Assembly: GCF_000379665.1 (NCBI RefSeq)
Contig: NZ_KB903359.1
Span: 345,998 to 409,997 of the forward strand
DNA from: Butyricimonas synergistica DSM 23225
GTDB taxonomy: Bacteria; Bacteroidota; Bacteroidia; Bacteroidales; Marinifilaceae
Length of the DNA stretch: 64,000 bases
Direction of reading: 5' to 3'
Shown here in pieces: positions 7,925 to 15,774 of the stretch. A program made the translations under genes and the position numbers. Position 1 is the first letter of the stretch, and each line of letters begins with the position of its first letter. The notes beneath the pieces were generated by a model that saw only the letters and a list, made by a program, of their open reading frames with translations, made no database searches and was not told where the DNA came from.

Positions 7925-9625
7925 ATGAAATATGTGATAGTCGGTGGTGTGGCGGGAGGAGCCTCTACGGCAGCCCGTTTGCGTAGGCTGGATGAAAATG
8001 CTGAAATAATCCTTTTCGAGAGAGGTGAGTATATCTCTTATGCGAATTGTGGATTACCTTACTATATTGGAGATGTGATTTACGAGCGACAAAAGCTGTT
8101 CGTGCAGACGCCGGAGAGTTTTGCCGCTCGTTTTAATATCGAAGCCCGGGTATGTTCGGAAGTTGAGGGAATTGAACCGAGAAGAAAAGTGGTTCGGGTG
8201 CATGATTTGCGTTCCGGGAAGCGTTATGAAGAAACGTACGATAAGTTGGTACTGTCGCCGGGAGCGGAACCTGTGCGTCCGCCTTTGCCGGGGATTGATA
8301 CGGAAGGGATATTCACGCTTCGCAACGTGAGCGATACCGACCGGGTGAAAGGGTACGTGGACGAGCGTGACGTGAAGCGGGCAGTCATTGTCGGAGCCGG
8401 GTTTATCGGTTTGGAGATGGCGGAAAACTTGTACGAGTACGGTATAGAGGTTACGATCGTGGAGATGGCAGATCAAGTGATGACTCCCGTGGATTTCGAG
8501 ATTGCGGCAGTGGTACACCAACACCTGAGAGCGAAAGGCGTGGGACTTTATTTGCAGGAGGCGGTGACGGCTTTCCGGCAGACGGAGGACGGTATCGAGG
8601 TGGAACTGCGAAGCGGGTTGGTGATGCAGACAGATATGGTGTTGCTCTCTATCGGTGTGCGCCCGGATGCCCGTTTGGCAAAAGCGGCAGGGTTGGAGAT
8701 CGGGGAAACGGGTGGTATCCGGGTGAACGAGTATTTGCAGACTTCCGATGCGGATATATATGCTGTGGGGGATGCTATCGAGTTCCTGAATCCCGTGAGC
8801 GGTCGCCCGGCGTTGGCATTTCTGGCTGGTCCCGCTAATAAGCAGGGGCGGATATGTGCCGATAATATCGTTTACGGTAATCAACGAAAATATAAAGGTT
8901 CGATCAATACGGCTATTGCCAAGGTGTTTGATTTGACGGTCGGCTCCGCGGGATTGTCGGCGAAGATGCTCGACCGATTGCGGATGCCTTACCGGGAAGC
9001 CATTATTCATGGGGCTTCACATGCGGGGTATTATCCGGGAGCGATTATGATGGATATTAAGATCAACTTTTCCCCGGGGGATGGAAAATTGCTGGGAGCG
9101 CAGGCGGTAGCCTCGGATGGGGCGGACAAACGCTTGGAGATGATGTCCGCGGTGATCCGGGAAGGTGGTTCGGTGTATGACTTGATGGAATTGGAACAGG
9201 CATATGCGCCTCCTTATTCTTCGGCGAAAGACCCGGTGAATATGGCGGGTTTCGTGGCTGATAATATGTTGAGCGGCAAGGTGAAGATGATCGGCTGGCG
9301 GGAATTGCAGGCAATGGATAGCGGGAAAGTCATGCTGGTAGATGTCCGGATGCCGGCAGAATTTGCAGAAGGAACGATACCGGGAGCGGTGAATATTCCG
9401 TTGGATGGTTCCCGAGGTGAATACAAGAATCTACCGAAGGATAAGACTATCGTGGTCTTTTGCGCCATTGGTTTGCGGGGATACATTGTTGCACGGGTAT
9501 TGATGCAACTCGGTTACGAAGTGATGAACCTGAACGGGGGATACCGGACGTATGCCACGGTCACTGCGAGTGCTCCCGTGAATCCTCACGAGGTGCCTTG
9601 TTCGGGTCCGGTAGGTAAAAAGTAA
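7925..9625 (+). CDS. CoA-disulfide reductase-like FAD enzyme with C-terminal rhodanese domain
   Basis: This protein of 566 residues belongs to the pyridine nucleotide-disulfide oxidoreductases. The N-terminal FAD motif is VIVGGVAGGASTA (residues 4-16), and the single redox cysteine Cys42 lies in SYANCGLPYY, as in CoA-disulfide reductases and NADH oxidases of the Cdr/Npsr type. A second Rossmann motif (VIVGAGFIGLEMAE) binds NAD(P)H. The last about 100 residues are a rhodanese domain with the active-site loop CAIGLRG. Cdr-rhodanese fusions reduce CoA disulfide, CoA persulfide or polysulfide. The ATG at 7925 is preferred over the TTG six bases upstream, as the FAD motif then begins at residue 4. 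It probably shares a transcript with thioredoxin, 18 bases upstream. Confidence 0.9.
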   Translation: MKYVIVGGVAGGASTAARLRRLDENAEIILFERGEYISYANCGLPYYIGDVIYERQKLFVQTPESFAARFNIEARVCSEVEGIEPRRKVVRVHDLRSGKRYEETYDKLVLSPGAEPVRPPLPGIDTEGIFTLRNVSDTDRVKGYVDERDVKRAVIVGAGFIGLEMAENLYEYGIEVTIVEMADQVMTPVDFEIAAVVHQHLRAKGVGLYLQEAVTAFRQTEDGIEVELRSGLVMQTDMVLLSIGVRPDARLAKAAGLEIGETGGIRVNEYLQTSDADIYAVGDAIEFLNPVSGRPALAFLAGPANKQGRICADNIVYGNQRKYKGSINTAIAKVFDLTVGSAGLSAKMLDRLRMPYREAIIHGASHAGYYPGAIMMDIKINFSPGDGKLLGAQAVASDGADKRLEMMSAVIREGGSVYDLMELEQAYAPPYSSAKDPVNMAGFVADNMLSGKVKMIGWRELQAMDSGKVMLVDVRMPAEFAEGTIPGAVNIPLDGSRGEYKNLPKDKTIVVFCAIGLRGYIVARVLMQLGYEVMNLNGGYRTYATVTASAPVNPHEVPCSGPVGKK

Positions 9626-9646
9626 AACAGATTGTGAAACAATTAG

Positions 9647-9694
9647 ATGCCTTCATTCGCTATAAAAGAAAACTAAACTAACGAATGAAGGCAT
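9647..9694. repeat. 13-bp inverted repeat covering the start of a broken lipoprotein gene
   Basis: Arms ATGCCTTCATTCG (9647-9659) and CGAATGAAGGCAT (9682-9694) are exact reverse complements with a 22-base loop. The first two bases of the start codon of the following pseudogene are inside the right arm. It begins 21 bases after the CoA-disulfide-reductase-like gene, so it may end that transcript, though no T-run follows. Confidence 0.8.
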
Positions 9695-9911
9695 GAAGCG
9701 ATTTGCAATTTTGATTTTGACCGTCATCATGGGAATAGCGTATAGCTGTTGTAGCGATGATGATGATAAGGAAACAGTTATTCCGGCAGGGAATAAAAGT
9801 ATTGATCTGACCCTTACCAGTCGGTAGGGACGGTAATTAACGATGAGCTTACCGATTACGTGCAATCTTTGAATTTATTGACTTTACCGGGTGTTGGGAA
9901 TGAAACGGGAA
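9693..9911 (+). pseudogene. Truncated, frameshifted lipoprotein gene
   Basis: From ATG 9693 the frame encodes MKRFAILILTVIMGIAYSC then a Cys-Ser-Asp-rich stretch: a clear lipoprotein signal peptide with lipobox AYSC. It stops at TAG 9825 after 44 codons. In a shifted frame from about 9818 the reading continues as QSVGTVINDELTDY and on through LPGVGNETGI, which looks like genuine protein, and then runs into the convergent NlpC gene at 9911. The simplest reading is one indel near 9815-9825 plus loss of the 3' part. A sequencing error could explain the frameshift but not the missing end. The original family is not recognised. Confidence 0.6.
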
Positions 9912-10427
9912 TTACCACACTCTTCCGGATTTTCTCCATCCTTTTTTGTAGTAGTTCTCGCTCAAGTGACTGACGATAACGCCTTTGGATGTGCTGGCAT
10001 GGACGAAGTACCCGTTCTTGAGGAATATGCCCACGTGGGTTAATCCTCTTCTTTTTTTCTTGGAGAAATTGAAAAACACGAGGTCTCCGGATTTTACCCG
10101 GCGTTTCCCGATACGTTGGCAGTCTTTACTGTATATGTTCGCTACTGTCCGTTGCAATGATTTGTGATACACGTTCTTGTACACGGAACCCACGAACCCC
10201 GAGCAGTCGGCACCCGTGCGGTTGGTTCCCCCGTAACGATAGGGCGCCCCGAGCCAGAGGCTAACTTCTTCGAATAAGGGGAGATTGTCCCGTTTGTTCA
10301 CTGTGAAGCCTAATTTGCGGGATAATTGTTCGGTTTTACTTTTCTGGACGGCAAGCCGTTGTGTCGAACTACAAGAAGATAATACCAATGCCAGTAAAAG
10401 AATGCTCCAGTATAGTATGTTTCTCAT
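9912..10427 (-). CDS. NlpC/P60-family lipoprotein peptidase
   Basis: This is a cell-wall cysteine peptidase that cleaves within peptidoglycan stem peptides. Starting at the ATG at 10427 the protein has 171 residues with a lipoprotein signal ending in LSSC; an upstream in-frame ATG at 10451 would add eight residues before the signal and is unlikely. The NlpC/P60 domain fills the rest: nucleophile Cys in GADCSGFV, catalytic His in LTHVGIFL and the third polar residue His in YFVHAST. The protein is similar in size and plan to E. coli Spr/NlpC. It faces the preceding broken gene and is divergent from the ACP phosphodiesterase gene. A possible -7 box (TATCTTTG, minus strand 10456-10449) lies 22 bases before the start. 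Confidence 0.9.
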   Translation of the reverse strand: MRNILYWSILLLALVLSSCSSTQRLAVQKSKTEQLSRKLGFTVNKRDNLPLFEEVSLWLGAPYRYGGTNRTGADCSGFVGSVYKNVYHKSLQRTVANIYSKDCQRIGKRRVKSGDLVFFNFSKKKRRGLTHVGIFLKNGYFVHASTSKGVIVSHLSENYYKKGWRKSGRVW

Positions 10428-10492
10428 GTGATTTATGTGCTTATTTGGCAAAGATAATTAATTTGTTTGAGGTTTTTCTTATTTTTGCACGG

Positions 10493-11089
10493 ATGAATTA
10501 TTTGGCACATATATTTCTTTCAGGAGATAACCGGAAGGTACAAATAGGAAACTTCGTGGGGGATGCAGTGAAAGGGCGAGCCTACGAGAAGTATCCGATT
10601 GATTTCCGGAGAGGGATATTATTGCACCGGGCGATCGACGATTACACGGATCACCATCCGTTGGTGCGTGAGGCGATCGAGTTGTTGCGAGGGGAGTTCG
10701 GGCGATATGCGGGAGTGATGACGGATATTTACTTCGACTACTTTTTGGCGATGGGGTTCAAGCGCTACACGGGAAAGTCCTTATGGCGGTTTACCTTGGG
10801 ATTCTACGTGGCTTTAGTGAGAAACTACCGTTATTTGCCGGAGCGTTTTAAGGGGTTCCTGTGGCATTTTATTCTCACGAACCGTTTGGTGAAGTATGCT
10901 TCATTGTCGGGCATCCGGCGTTCGTTGGAAATTATGGTGGAGTATAAACATTTGGGCGTGGAGCCGGATAGGGCGATCGAGTTTCTGGTAGCGAACCGGA
11001 TGCAGTTGCAGGGTATATTCGAGCGGTTCTTGCCGGATGTGTGGGAGATGTGTCATGCGAAGTTGAATGAAGACTTGATTATTAACTAA
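10493..11089 (+). CDS. Acyl carrier protein phosphodiesterase (AcpH-like)
   Basis: The enzyme removes the 4'-phosphopantetheine group from holo-ACP. The 198-residue protein starts MNYLAHIFLSG and carries the family pattern GNFVGDAVKGR, then HRAIDDYTDHHP, with the conserved His/Asp residues of the HD-like metal site, and MTDIYFDYFLA. The ATG at 10493 is chosen because the family begins with NYLAH; upstream in-frame sequence overlaps the divergent NlpC promoter. A TATTTTTG element at 10480-10487 ends only five bases before the ATG, so if it is the -7 box the transcript would be nearly leaderless. An MscS gene follows 16 bases later. Confidence 0.85.
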   Translation: MNYLAHIFLSGDNRKVQIGNFVGDAVKGRAYEKYPIDFRRGILLHRAIDDYTDHHPLVREAIELLRGEFGRYAGVMTDIYFDYFLAMGFKRYTGKSLWRFTLGFYVALVRNYRYLPERFKGFLWHFILTNRLVKYASLSGIRRSLEIMVEYKHLGVEPDRAIEFLVANRMQLQGIFERFLPDVWEMCHAKLNEDLIIN

Positions 11090-11105
11090 ATATAAAAAGA
11101 GGAGT

Positions 11106-11945
11106 ATGGAAGAATTATTTACTAGTCCGTCCAATGTTTCTATGGACGTATTTTTGAGCAAGATGGTTGATTTGGGGATTGCCGTCGGCTCTAAAATCTT
11201 GTTTGCATTACTTGTTTTGATCGTGGGACGTTGGATTGTTCGACGCTTGAACAAGTTGTTGAACCGGATTTTGATAAAACGGGAGGTCGAGGCTTCTTTG
11301 ACTACTTTTGTGAGGAGTTTGGTGAGCATCACGTTGAACCTGTTGTTGATTATCGTGATTATCGGGATACTGGGGATTGAAACCAGTTCGTTTATCGCTC
11401 TCTTTGCATCTGCCGGTGTTGCCGTCGGTATGGCATTGAGCGGTACGCTTCAGAATTTTGCCGGGGGAGTGATGATTTTGTTGTTCAAGCCTTTCCGGGT
11501 AGGTGATTTTATTGAGGCGCAGGGACAAAGCGGTACGGTAAGAGAGATTCAGATATTCAATACGATCCTTACAACGGCTGATAATAAGGTGATTATCATC
11601 CCTAATGGAGGTTTGTCCACGGGGTTGATGAAGAACTATTCCAAGGAAGCTACCCGCCGGGTGGATTGGGAATTCGGCATCGCTTACGGGGATGATTACA
11701 CGAAGGCAAAAGAGGTGCTTAGCCGTTTGCTGGATGCGGAAACCCGTGTGCTGAAAGATCCGGCTTATTTTATTGCTTTGACATCTTTGGGTGAGAGTTC
11801 CGTCAATATCGTAGTTCGTGCTTGGGTGAACGCTCCCGATTATTGGGGTGTTTATTTTGACATGAACGAGAAGGTGTACAAGACTTTCGCAGAGGAAAAG
11901 CTGAATATTCCTTTCCCGCAGCTGGACGTACACTTGCACCAATAA
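11106..11945 (+). CDS. mscS: Small-conductance mechanosensitive channel, MscS family
   Basis: This inner-membrane channel opens under membrane tension and releases solutes after hypo-osmotic shock. It has 279 residues, close to E. coli MscS. Three transmembrane helices lie at about 18-45, 68-90 and 95-125. The third carries the Gly/Ala-rich pore helix GVAVGMALSGTLQNFAGG, and the cytoplasmic beta domain begins at FKPFRVGDFIEAQG with the conserved PNG motif (IIIPNGGLSTG). It follows the ACP phosphodiesterase by 16 bases and is probably in the same transcript. No unusual changes are visible. Confidence 0.93.
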   Translation: MEELFTSPSNVSMDVFLSKMVDLGIAVGSKILFALLVLIVGRWIVRRLNKLLNRILIKREVEASLTTFVRSLVSITLNLLLIIVIIGILGIETSSFIALFASAGVAVGMALSGTLQNFAGGVMILLFKPFRVGDFIEAQGQSGTVREIQIFNTILTTADNKVIIIPNGGLSTGLMKNYSKEATRRVDWEFGIAYGDDYTKAKEVLSRLLDAETRVLKDPAYFIALTSLGESSVNIVVRAWVNAPDYWGVYFDMNEKVYKTFAEEKLNIPFPQLDVHLHQ

Positions 11946-11986
11946 GAATTGAAAATGGAGAATTGAAAATGAACTTTTCATTCCCG

Positions 11987-12038
11987 AACTACCCCTTCCG
12001 GCTCCCCCCTTACACAGGGGGAGTTAGAGGGGGTAGTT
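11987..12038. repeat. Imperfect palindromic repeat element (copy 1)
   Basis: A C-rich arm (AACTACCCC..CTCCCCCC) and a G-rich arm (AGGGGGAGTTAGAGGGGG followed by TAGTT) pair over most of their length around TTACAC. A related sequence lies at 16509-16540 (CTCCTCC-TGTGTAA-GGAGGAGTTAGAGGGG). The shared GGAGTTAGAGGGG core indicates a dispersed, non-coding repeat family of the REP/MITE type. It sits between mscS and the radical SAM gene. Confidence 0.65.
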
Positions 12039-12119
12039 CTTTAAGGAAATCCATTTTCAATTTCTTTGATCTGGAACAGATATTGATTACCTTGCGACTC
12101 GAAAAGAATTTAGTAAACC

Positions 12120-12146
12120 TTATAAATTTTATAAACTTTACGAACT
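12120..12146 (+). repeat. 9-bp tandem repeat, three units
   Basis: Three consecutive units TTATAAATT, TTATAAACT and TTACGAACT end 7 bases before the radical SAM start codon. Two further units of the same family (TTATAAACT, TTATGAACT) lie at 14375-14392 just upstream of pabA. Confidence 0.7.
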
Positions 12147-12153
12147 CATTGTC

Positions 12154-13791
12154 ATGCAATTAGTCTGGTTAGATTTGAATTCATCGTACGCTCATTCCTC
12201 TTTGGCTCTCCCGGCTATCCATGCCCAAGCGGAAGAAGATGAGGGGCGTGTAACATGGGGAAAGGTGTCGGTGACGATTAATTCGAACGTGGGAAGTGTG
12301 GTGGCGGAGATCGTGGAGAGAAAGCCGGATGTGTTGGCTGCCACGGCGTGGTTGTTCACTCACGAGGTGTTGTTGAAGATTACTTCCCGTGTAAAAGCGT
12401 TATTGCCGGAATGCACGATTATATTCGGGGGACCGGAAATGCTGGGCGATAATGAGGCGTATTTGCGGCGCCATCGTTTTGTGAGTTGCGTTTTCCGTGG
12501 AGAAGGGGAGATTGGTTTTCACGAGTGGTTGCGGGTATATGATAGCCCGGAGGCTTGGCATTCTATCACCGGGCTTTGTTGGTTGGACGAACGGGAGGAA
12601 TATCATGACGGGGGGCTGGCAAGGGTTATGGAGTTCGACCGTTTGCGGATACCGGAAGCGAGTTGTTTTTTCGATTGGTCGAAGCCTTTCGTGCAGTTGG
12701 AAACCACACGAGGATGTTTCAATACTTGTGCGTTTTGCGTGAGCGGTGCGGAGAAACCCGTGCGGGTACTTTCCGTGGAGCGGATTCGGGAACGGTTAAT
12801 TACGATTCGGGAACATGGTATTCGGGATATTCGTTTGCTAGACCGTACTTTTAACGGGAGTTCGGAGCGAGCTATCCGTTTGCTGCAATTGTTCCGGGAG
12901 TTTGCTCATGATATGCGTTTCCATTTGGAGATACACCCCGCTTTGCTTTCCGGGGAAGTGAAAGCGTTGTTGCGGGAATTACCTGCCGGATTGTTGCATC
13001 TGGAAGCGGGGATTCAGAGTTTGCGGGAGGATGTGTTACAGGCTTGTCGGCGGATAGGCAGCTTGCAGGCGGCATTGGACGGATTGCGTTATTTGGCGGG
13101 ATTGCCGAACTTGATCGTGCACGCTGATCTGATAGCGGGATTGCCCCTCTACACGTTGGAGCAGATGATCGCCGATGTGCGGGTGCTGGCTTCTTTCGGC
13201 ACGGGGGAAATTCAGTTGGAATTGTTGAAACTATTGCCCGGAACGGTGATGCGGGAACGGGCAGGACAGTTGGGGATCGTGTATTCTCCGGACGTGCCTT
13301 ACGAGGTATTGTGTACCCGGGAGATGAGTGTGGAGGATTTGCGGCAGGCTCGCTTGTTGTCCCGCTTGATTGACGGCTTTTATAACGCCAGCGCATGGCA
13401 GCAAGTCGTGCGGTGTCTGATCGTGCATGACGAGCGTTTCTTGCCGGATTTCTTGGCATGGTTGGAGGAATTGGAGGTGTTGGAACAGCCTCTGAGTCTG
13501 GAAAAGCGGGGGACTTTGCTATATGAGTTTTGCGAGAGCCGCTATTCGGCATATCTGACGGATATTTCCGTGGCGTGGATCGTGGCGGGCATTCCTTTTG
13601 CCAAAGAACCCAGTCGGCGGCTGAAACCCTGGAACGACGGCGTTCCGACGGGAATCACCGTGTTGGCGGGTGAGTACACGGATATTATGCGGATGTATTA
13701 TCTACCGGATGGCGTGAAGGAATACTGGTTCGGTTTTGACCGGGGACGGTCTGCTTCGAAACCTTTGTTCGTTTGTTGCAAAGAAGTTTAG
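12154..13791 (+). CDS. B12-binding-domain radical SAM protein (DUF4080-type C-terminus)
   Basis: This cytoplasmic protein of 545 residues has an N-terminal cobalamin-binding-like Rossmann domain (residues about 1-135; IIFGGPEM and FRGEGE are typical of this group). The radical SAM core starts with the [4Fe-4S] motif CFNTCAFC (CX3CX2C) at about residue 189, within ETTRGCFNTCAFCVSG. The last about 150 residues resemble the DUF4080 extension. The family is common in anaerobes; some members are methyltransferases or methylthiotransferases, but the reaction of this one is unknown. The N-terminal domain lacks an obvious DxHxxG cobalamin motif, so B12 may not be bound. The start is ATG at 12154, directly after a 9-bp tandem repeat. 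It converges on pabA. Confidence 0.85.
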   Translation: MQLVWLDLNSSYAHSSLALPAIHAQAEEDEGRVTWGKVSVTINSNVGSVVAEIVERKPDVLAATAWLFTHEVLLKITSRVKALLPECTIIFGGPEMLGDNEAYLRRHRFVSCVFRGEGEIGFHEWLRVYDSPEAWHSITGLCWLDEREEYHDGGLARVMEFDRLRIPEASCFFDWSKPFVQLETTRGCFNTCAFCVSGAEKPVRVLSVERIRERLITIREHGIRDIRLLDRTFNGSSERAIRLLQLFREFAHDMRFHLEIHPALLSGEVKALLRELPAGLLHLEAGIQSLREDVLQACRRIGSLQAALDGLRYLAGLPNLIVHADLIAGLPLYTLEQMIADVRVLASFGTGEIQLELLKLLPGTVMRERAGQLGIVYSPDVPYEVLCTREMSVEDLRQARLLSRLIDGFYNASAWQQVVRCLIVHDERFLPDFLAWLEELEVLEQPLSLEKRGTLLYEFCESRYSAYLTDISVAWIVAGIPFAKEPSRRLKPWNDGVPTGITVLAGEYTDIMRMYYLPDGVKEYWFGFDRGRSASKPLFVCCKEV

Positions 13792-14364
13792 TTATTGAAT
13801 AATCCAATTATTTATGATTTCCTTGCCATGAGTCGTGATGATCGACTCGGGGTGGTATTGTACCCCGTGGAGGGGGAGGCTTTCGTGATAGAAGGACATG
13901 ATATTGCCGTCTTCGTCGAGTGCGCTTACTTTCAGGAAGGGAGGTAAGGTATGCGGGGCGATAACCCACGAGTGGTAACGTCCTACCTTTACGGGGGAGG
14001 TAATACCTTGATAGAGAATATCCGAGGGGTCGACAATCGTTAGAGAGCTCGGGTGCCCGTGTTTCGGGTAGTTCAATTGTTGCAGGCGTGCACCGATACA
14101 TTCGGCTATTGCTTGATGCCCGAGGCATACGCCGAGAATAGAGTGTGTGGTCTTGCATCGGTCGATGAGGGCGAGCAGGGCGCCGGCTTCCGACGGGATG
14201 CCCGGACCGGGGGAGAGCAGCAACTTTTCGTATTGTCCTAGAACAGAAAAGTCTATGCGGTCATTATAAACAATATCGAATTGACAATGCTCGTTTTCAC
14301 GCAGAATCTGAACCAGATTGTAGACAAACGAATCGTGATTGTCGATGACTAAAATACGTTTCAT
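13792..14364 (-). CDS. pabA: Aminodeoxychorismate/anthranilate synthase component II (glutamine amidotransferase)
   Basis: This is the glutaminase subunit that supplies ammonia to chorismate for p-aminobenzoate (or anthranilate) synthesis. It has 190 residues from the ATG at 14364 (MKRILVIDNHDSFVYNL); longer in-frame starts would add an unrelated N-terminus. The class I amidotransferase triad is present: nucleophile Cys in GVCLGHQA and the HPES motif near the C-terminus (YHPESIITTHG), with the oxyanion segment LSPGPG. PabB and pabC lie 2.2 kb away on the other strand and no trp genes are near, so the Pab role is favoured. The protein may serve both pathways, as in some bacteria. Confidence 0.88.
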   Translation of the reverse strand: MKRILVIDNHDSFVYNLVQILRENEHCQFDIVYNDRIDFSVLGQYEKLLLSPGPGIPSEAGALLALIDRCKTTHSILGVCLGHQAIAECIGARLQQLNYPKHGHPSSLTIVDPSDILYQGITSPVKVGRYHSWVIAPHTLPPFLKVSALDEDGNIMSFYHESLPLHGVQYHPESIITTHGKEIINNWIIQ

Positions 14365-14374
14365 TAGGATAATC

Positions 14375-14392
14375 TTATAAACTTTATGAACT
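14375..14392 (+). repeat. 9-bp tandem repeat, two units
   Basis: Units TTATAAACT and TTATGAACT lie in the leader region of pabA (minus strand). They match the array at 12120-12146; the 18 bases 14376-14393 and 12130-12147 differ at one position. Confidence 0.6.
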
Positions 14393-14526
14393 CTTTCCGG
14401 GTGCGAAAGTAGGAATTCGGGGTGAAATAAACTACCTTTGGCAGGACAGTTTTTCGGGAGAAGTGCGTAATTCCCGGGGGTACACATGTTTGTAACTTGT
14501 AAGCTGTCATTTGTAACTGTGTAATT

Positions 14527-15774
14527 ATGGTAAAAAGAAAAAATTGGTTCTCCTTGTTCTTCACGAACTATTTGGGAGTATTGAATGATAATTTTCTGAA
14601 GACCTTAGCGTGTTTTATTTGCATCGCTTGGGTTGGCAAGGAGAATGAGTCTATGGTCGTTACGCTGGCATCGGCAGCATTGGTGATTCCTTATTTGTTA
14701 TTTTCCCCGTTGGCGGGGCGTTTGGCGAAGGTCTACCCGAAGCGGAAGATCGTGGTCTGGGCGAAGTTCGCCGAGATGTTGATTATGCTCGTGGCGGCGG
14801 CTGGTTTCCTGACTCATTCGACGTCGCTCGTGTTGGGCTCAATTCTGCTCATGGGATTGCAGAGCGCATTGTTTTCGCCCTCCAAGTACGGTTTGATACG
14901 GGATATCGGGGGAGAGGAAGGTATATCTTTCGGTTCGGGAGCGATGGAAATGTTTGCTTTCGTGGGTATCCTCACGGGTACTTTGATGGCGGCTTTCTTG
15001 TCGGAGAGCGTGGATATTCCGGTTCTGTGCGTGATTCTTTTCGGGGTTGCCCTTTTCGGGTGGCTGGCGAGTCTGACGATTCGGGCGAACGAGAGCGAGC
15101 CGATGAAAGAGAGTCACGAAACTTTGAATCCCGTGAAGTTCGTGAAGGATATGTTCCTGCGGGCGAAGGCTTTCAAGGGACTGAACCTTATCGTGGTGGG
15201 GCTTGCCACGTTTTGGTTTATCGGTGCCATGATACAGATGGTGCTTATCGTGTATTGTCGTTCCGACTTGGGAATGAGCGATTCGGAAACGGGTATCGTG
15301 ATGTCATTGGCGGCTATCGGCATCGGTTCGGGTTGTTATCTTGCGGGAGTGTTGTCCCGGCATGACGTGGAGTTGGGGTTGGTGCCGTGTGGAGGTATCA
15401 CCACGGGATTGGTGCTCTTGACAATTTTTATTTTTGATGCCGGCGGGGTATTCTTTGCCATACTGGTATTCCTTGCAGCCTTTTTCAGTGGTATGTTCAA
15501 GGTGCCGTTGGATGCGTGGATTCAAGCAAACGTGAAGGGACGGGAGTTGGGAGATATGTTGGCTTACTCGAACTTGATCACGTTCCTGTTTATGCTTTTT
15601 GCCTCGGGATGTTTCGGGGTGATCGGGATGTTTTTTGATTCCAGAATTGTATTTATATTTCTTGCGGTGCTCACGTTCGCGATTACTGCTATCCTGTTTA
15701 CCCGGGTGGCAGAGGTGCGGGAGCGGTTCCGCAATTTAAGGATAGTAAGATTTTTCTATGGTAGCAAGGTATAA
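14527..15774 (+). CDS. MFS transporter, lysophospholipid transporter LplT-like
   Basis: This inner-membrane protein of 415 residues has about 12 hydrophobic segments. The N-terminus (FFTNYLGVLNDNFLKTL) and the segment LFSPSKYGLIRDIGGEEGISFGSG match the LplT branch of the major facilitator superfamily, which flips lysophospholipids across the inner membrane for reacylation. The stop overlaps by 17 bases the start of a PlsC-type acyltransferase gene. In E. coli, lplT is paired with aas, which holds an acyltransferase domain, so the pairing here supports a lysophospholipid repair role. No acyl-ACP synthetase domain is present in either protein. Confidence 0.82.
   Translation: MVKRKNWFSLFFTNYLGVLNDNFLKTLACFICIAWVGKENESMVVTLASAALVIPYLLFSPLAGRLAKVYPKRKIVVWAKFAEMLIMLVAAAGFLTHSTSLVLGSILLMGLQSALFSPSKYGLIRDIGGEEGISFGSGAMEMFAFVGILTGTLMAAFLSESVDIPVLCVILFGVALFGWLASLTIRANESEPMKESHETLNPVKFVKDMFLRAKAFKGLNLIVVGLATFWFIGAMIQMVLIVYCRSDLGMSDSETGIVMSLAAIGIGSGCYLAGVLSRHDVELGLVPCGGITTGLVLLTIFIFDAGGVFFAILVFLAAFFSGMFKVPLDAWIQANVKGRELGDMLAYSNLITFLFMLFASGCFGVIGMFFDSRIVFIFLAVLTFAITAILFTRVAEVRERFRNLRIVRFFYGSKV

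Noticed and set aside
8054-9010. 318-codon open frame antisense to the CoA-disulfide-reductase-like gene
   Set aside because: Histidine-rich, low-complexity reading opposite a conserved enzyme; no independent support.
13792-14364. trpG as the name of the amidotransferase gene
   Set aside because: No trp genes are in the window while pabB and pabC are; the pab assignment is more economical, although dual use is possible.
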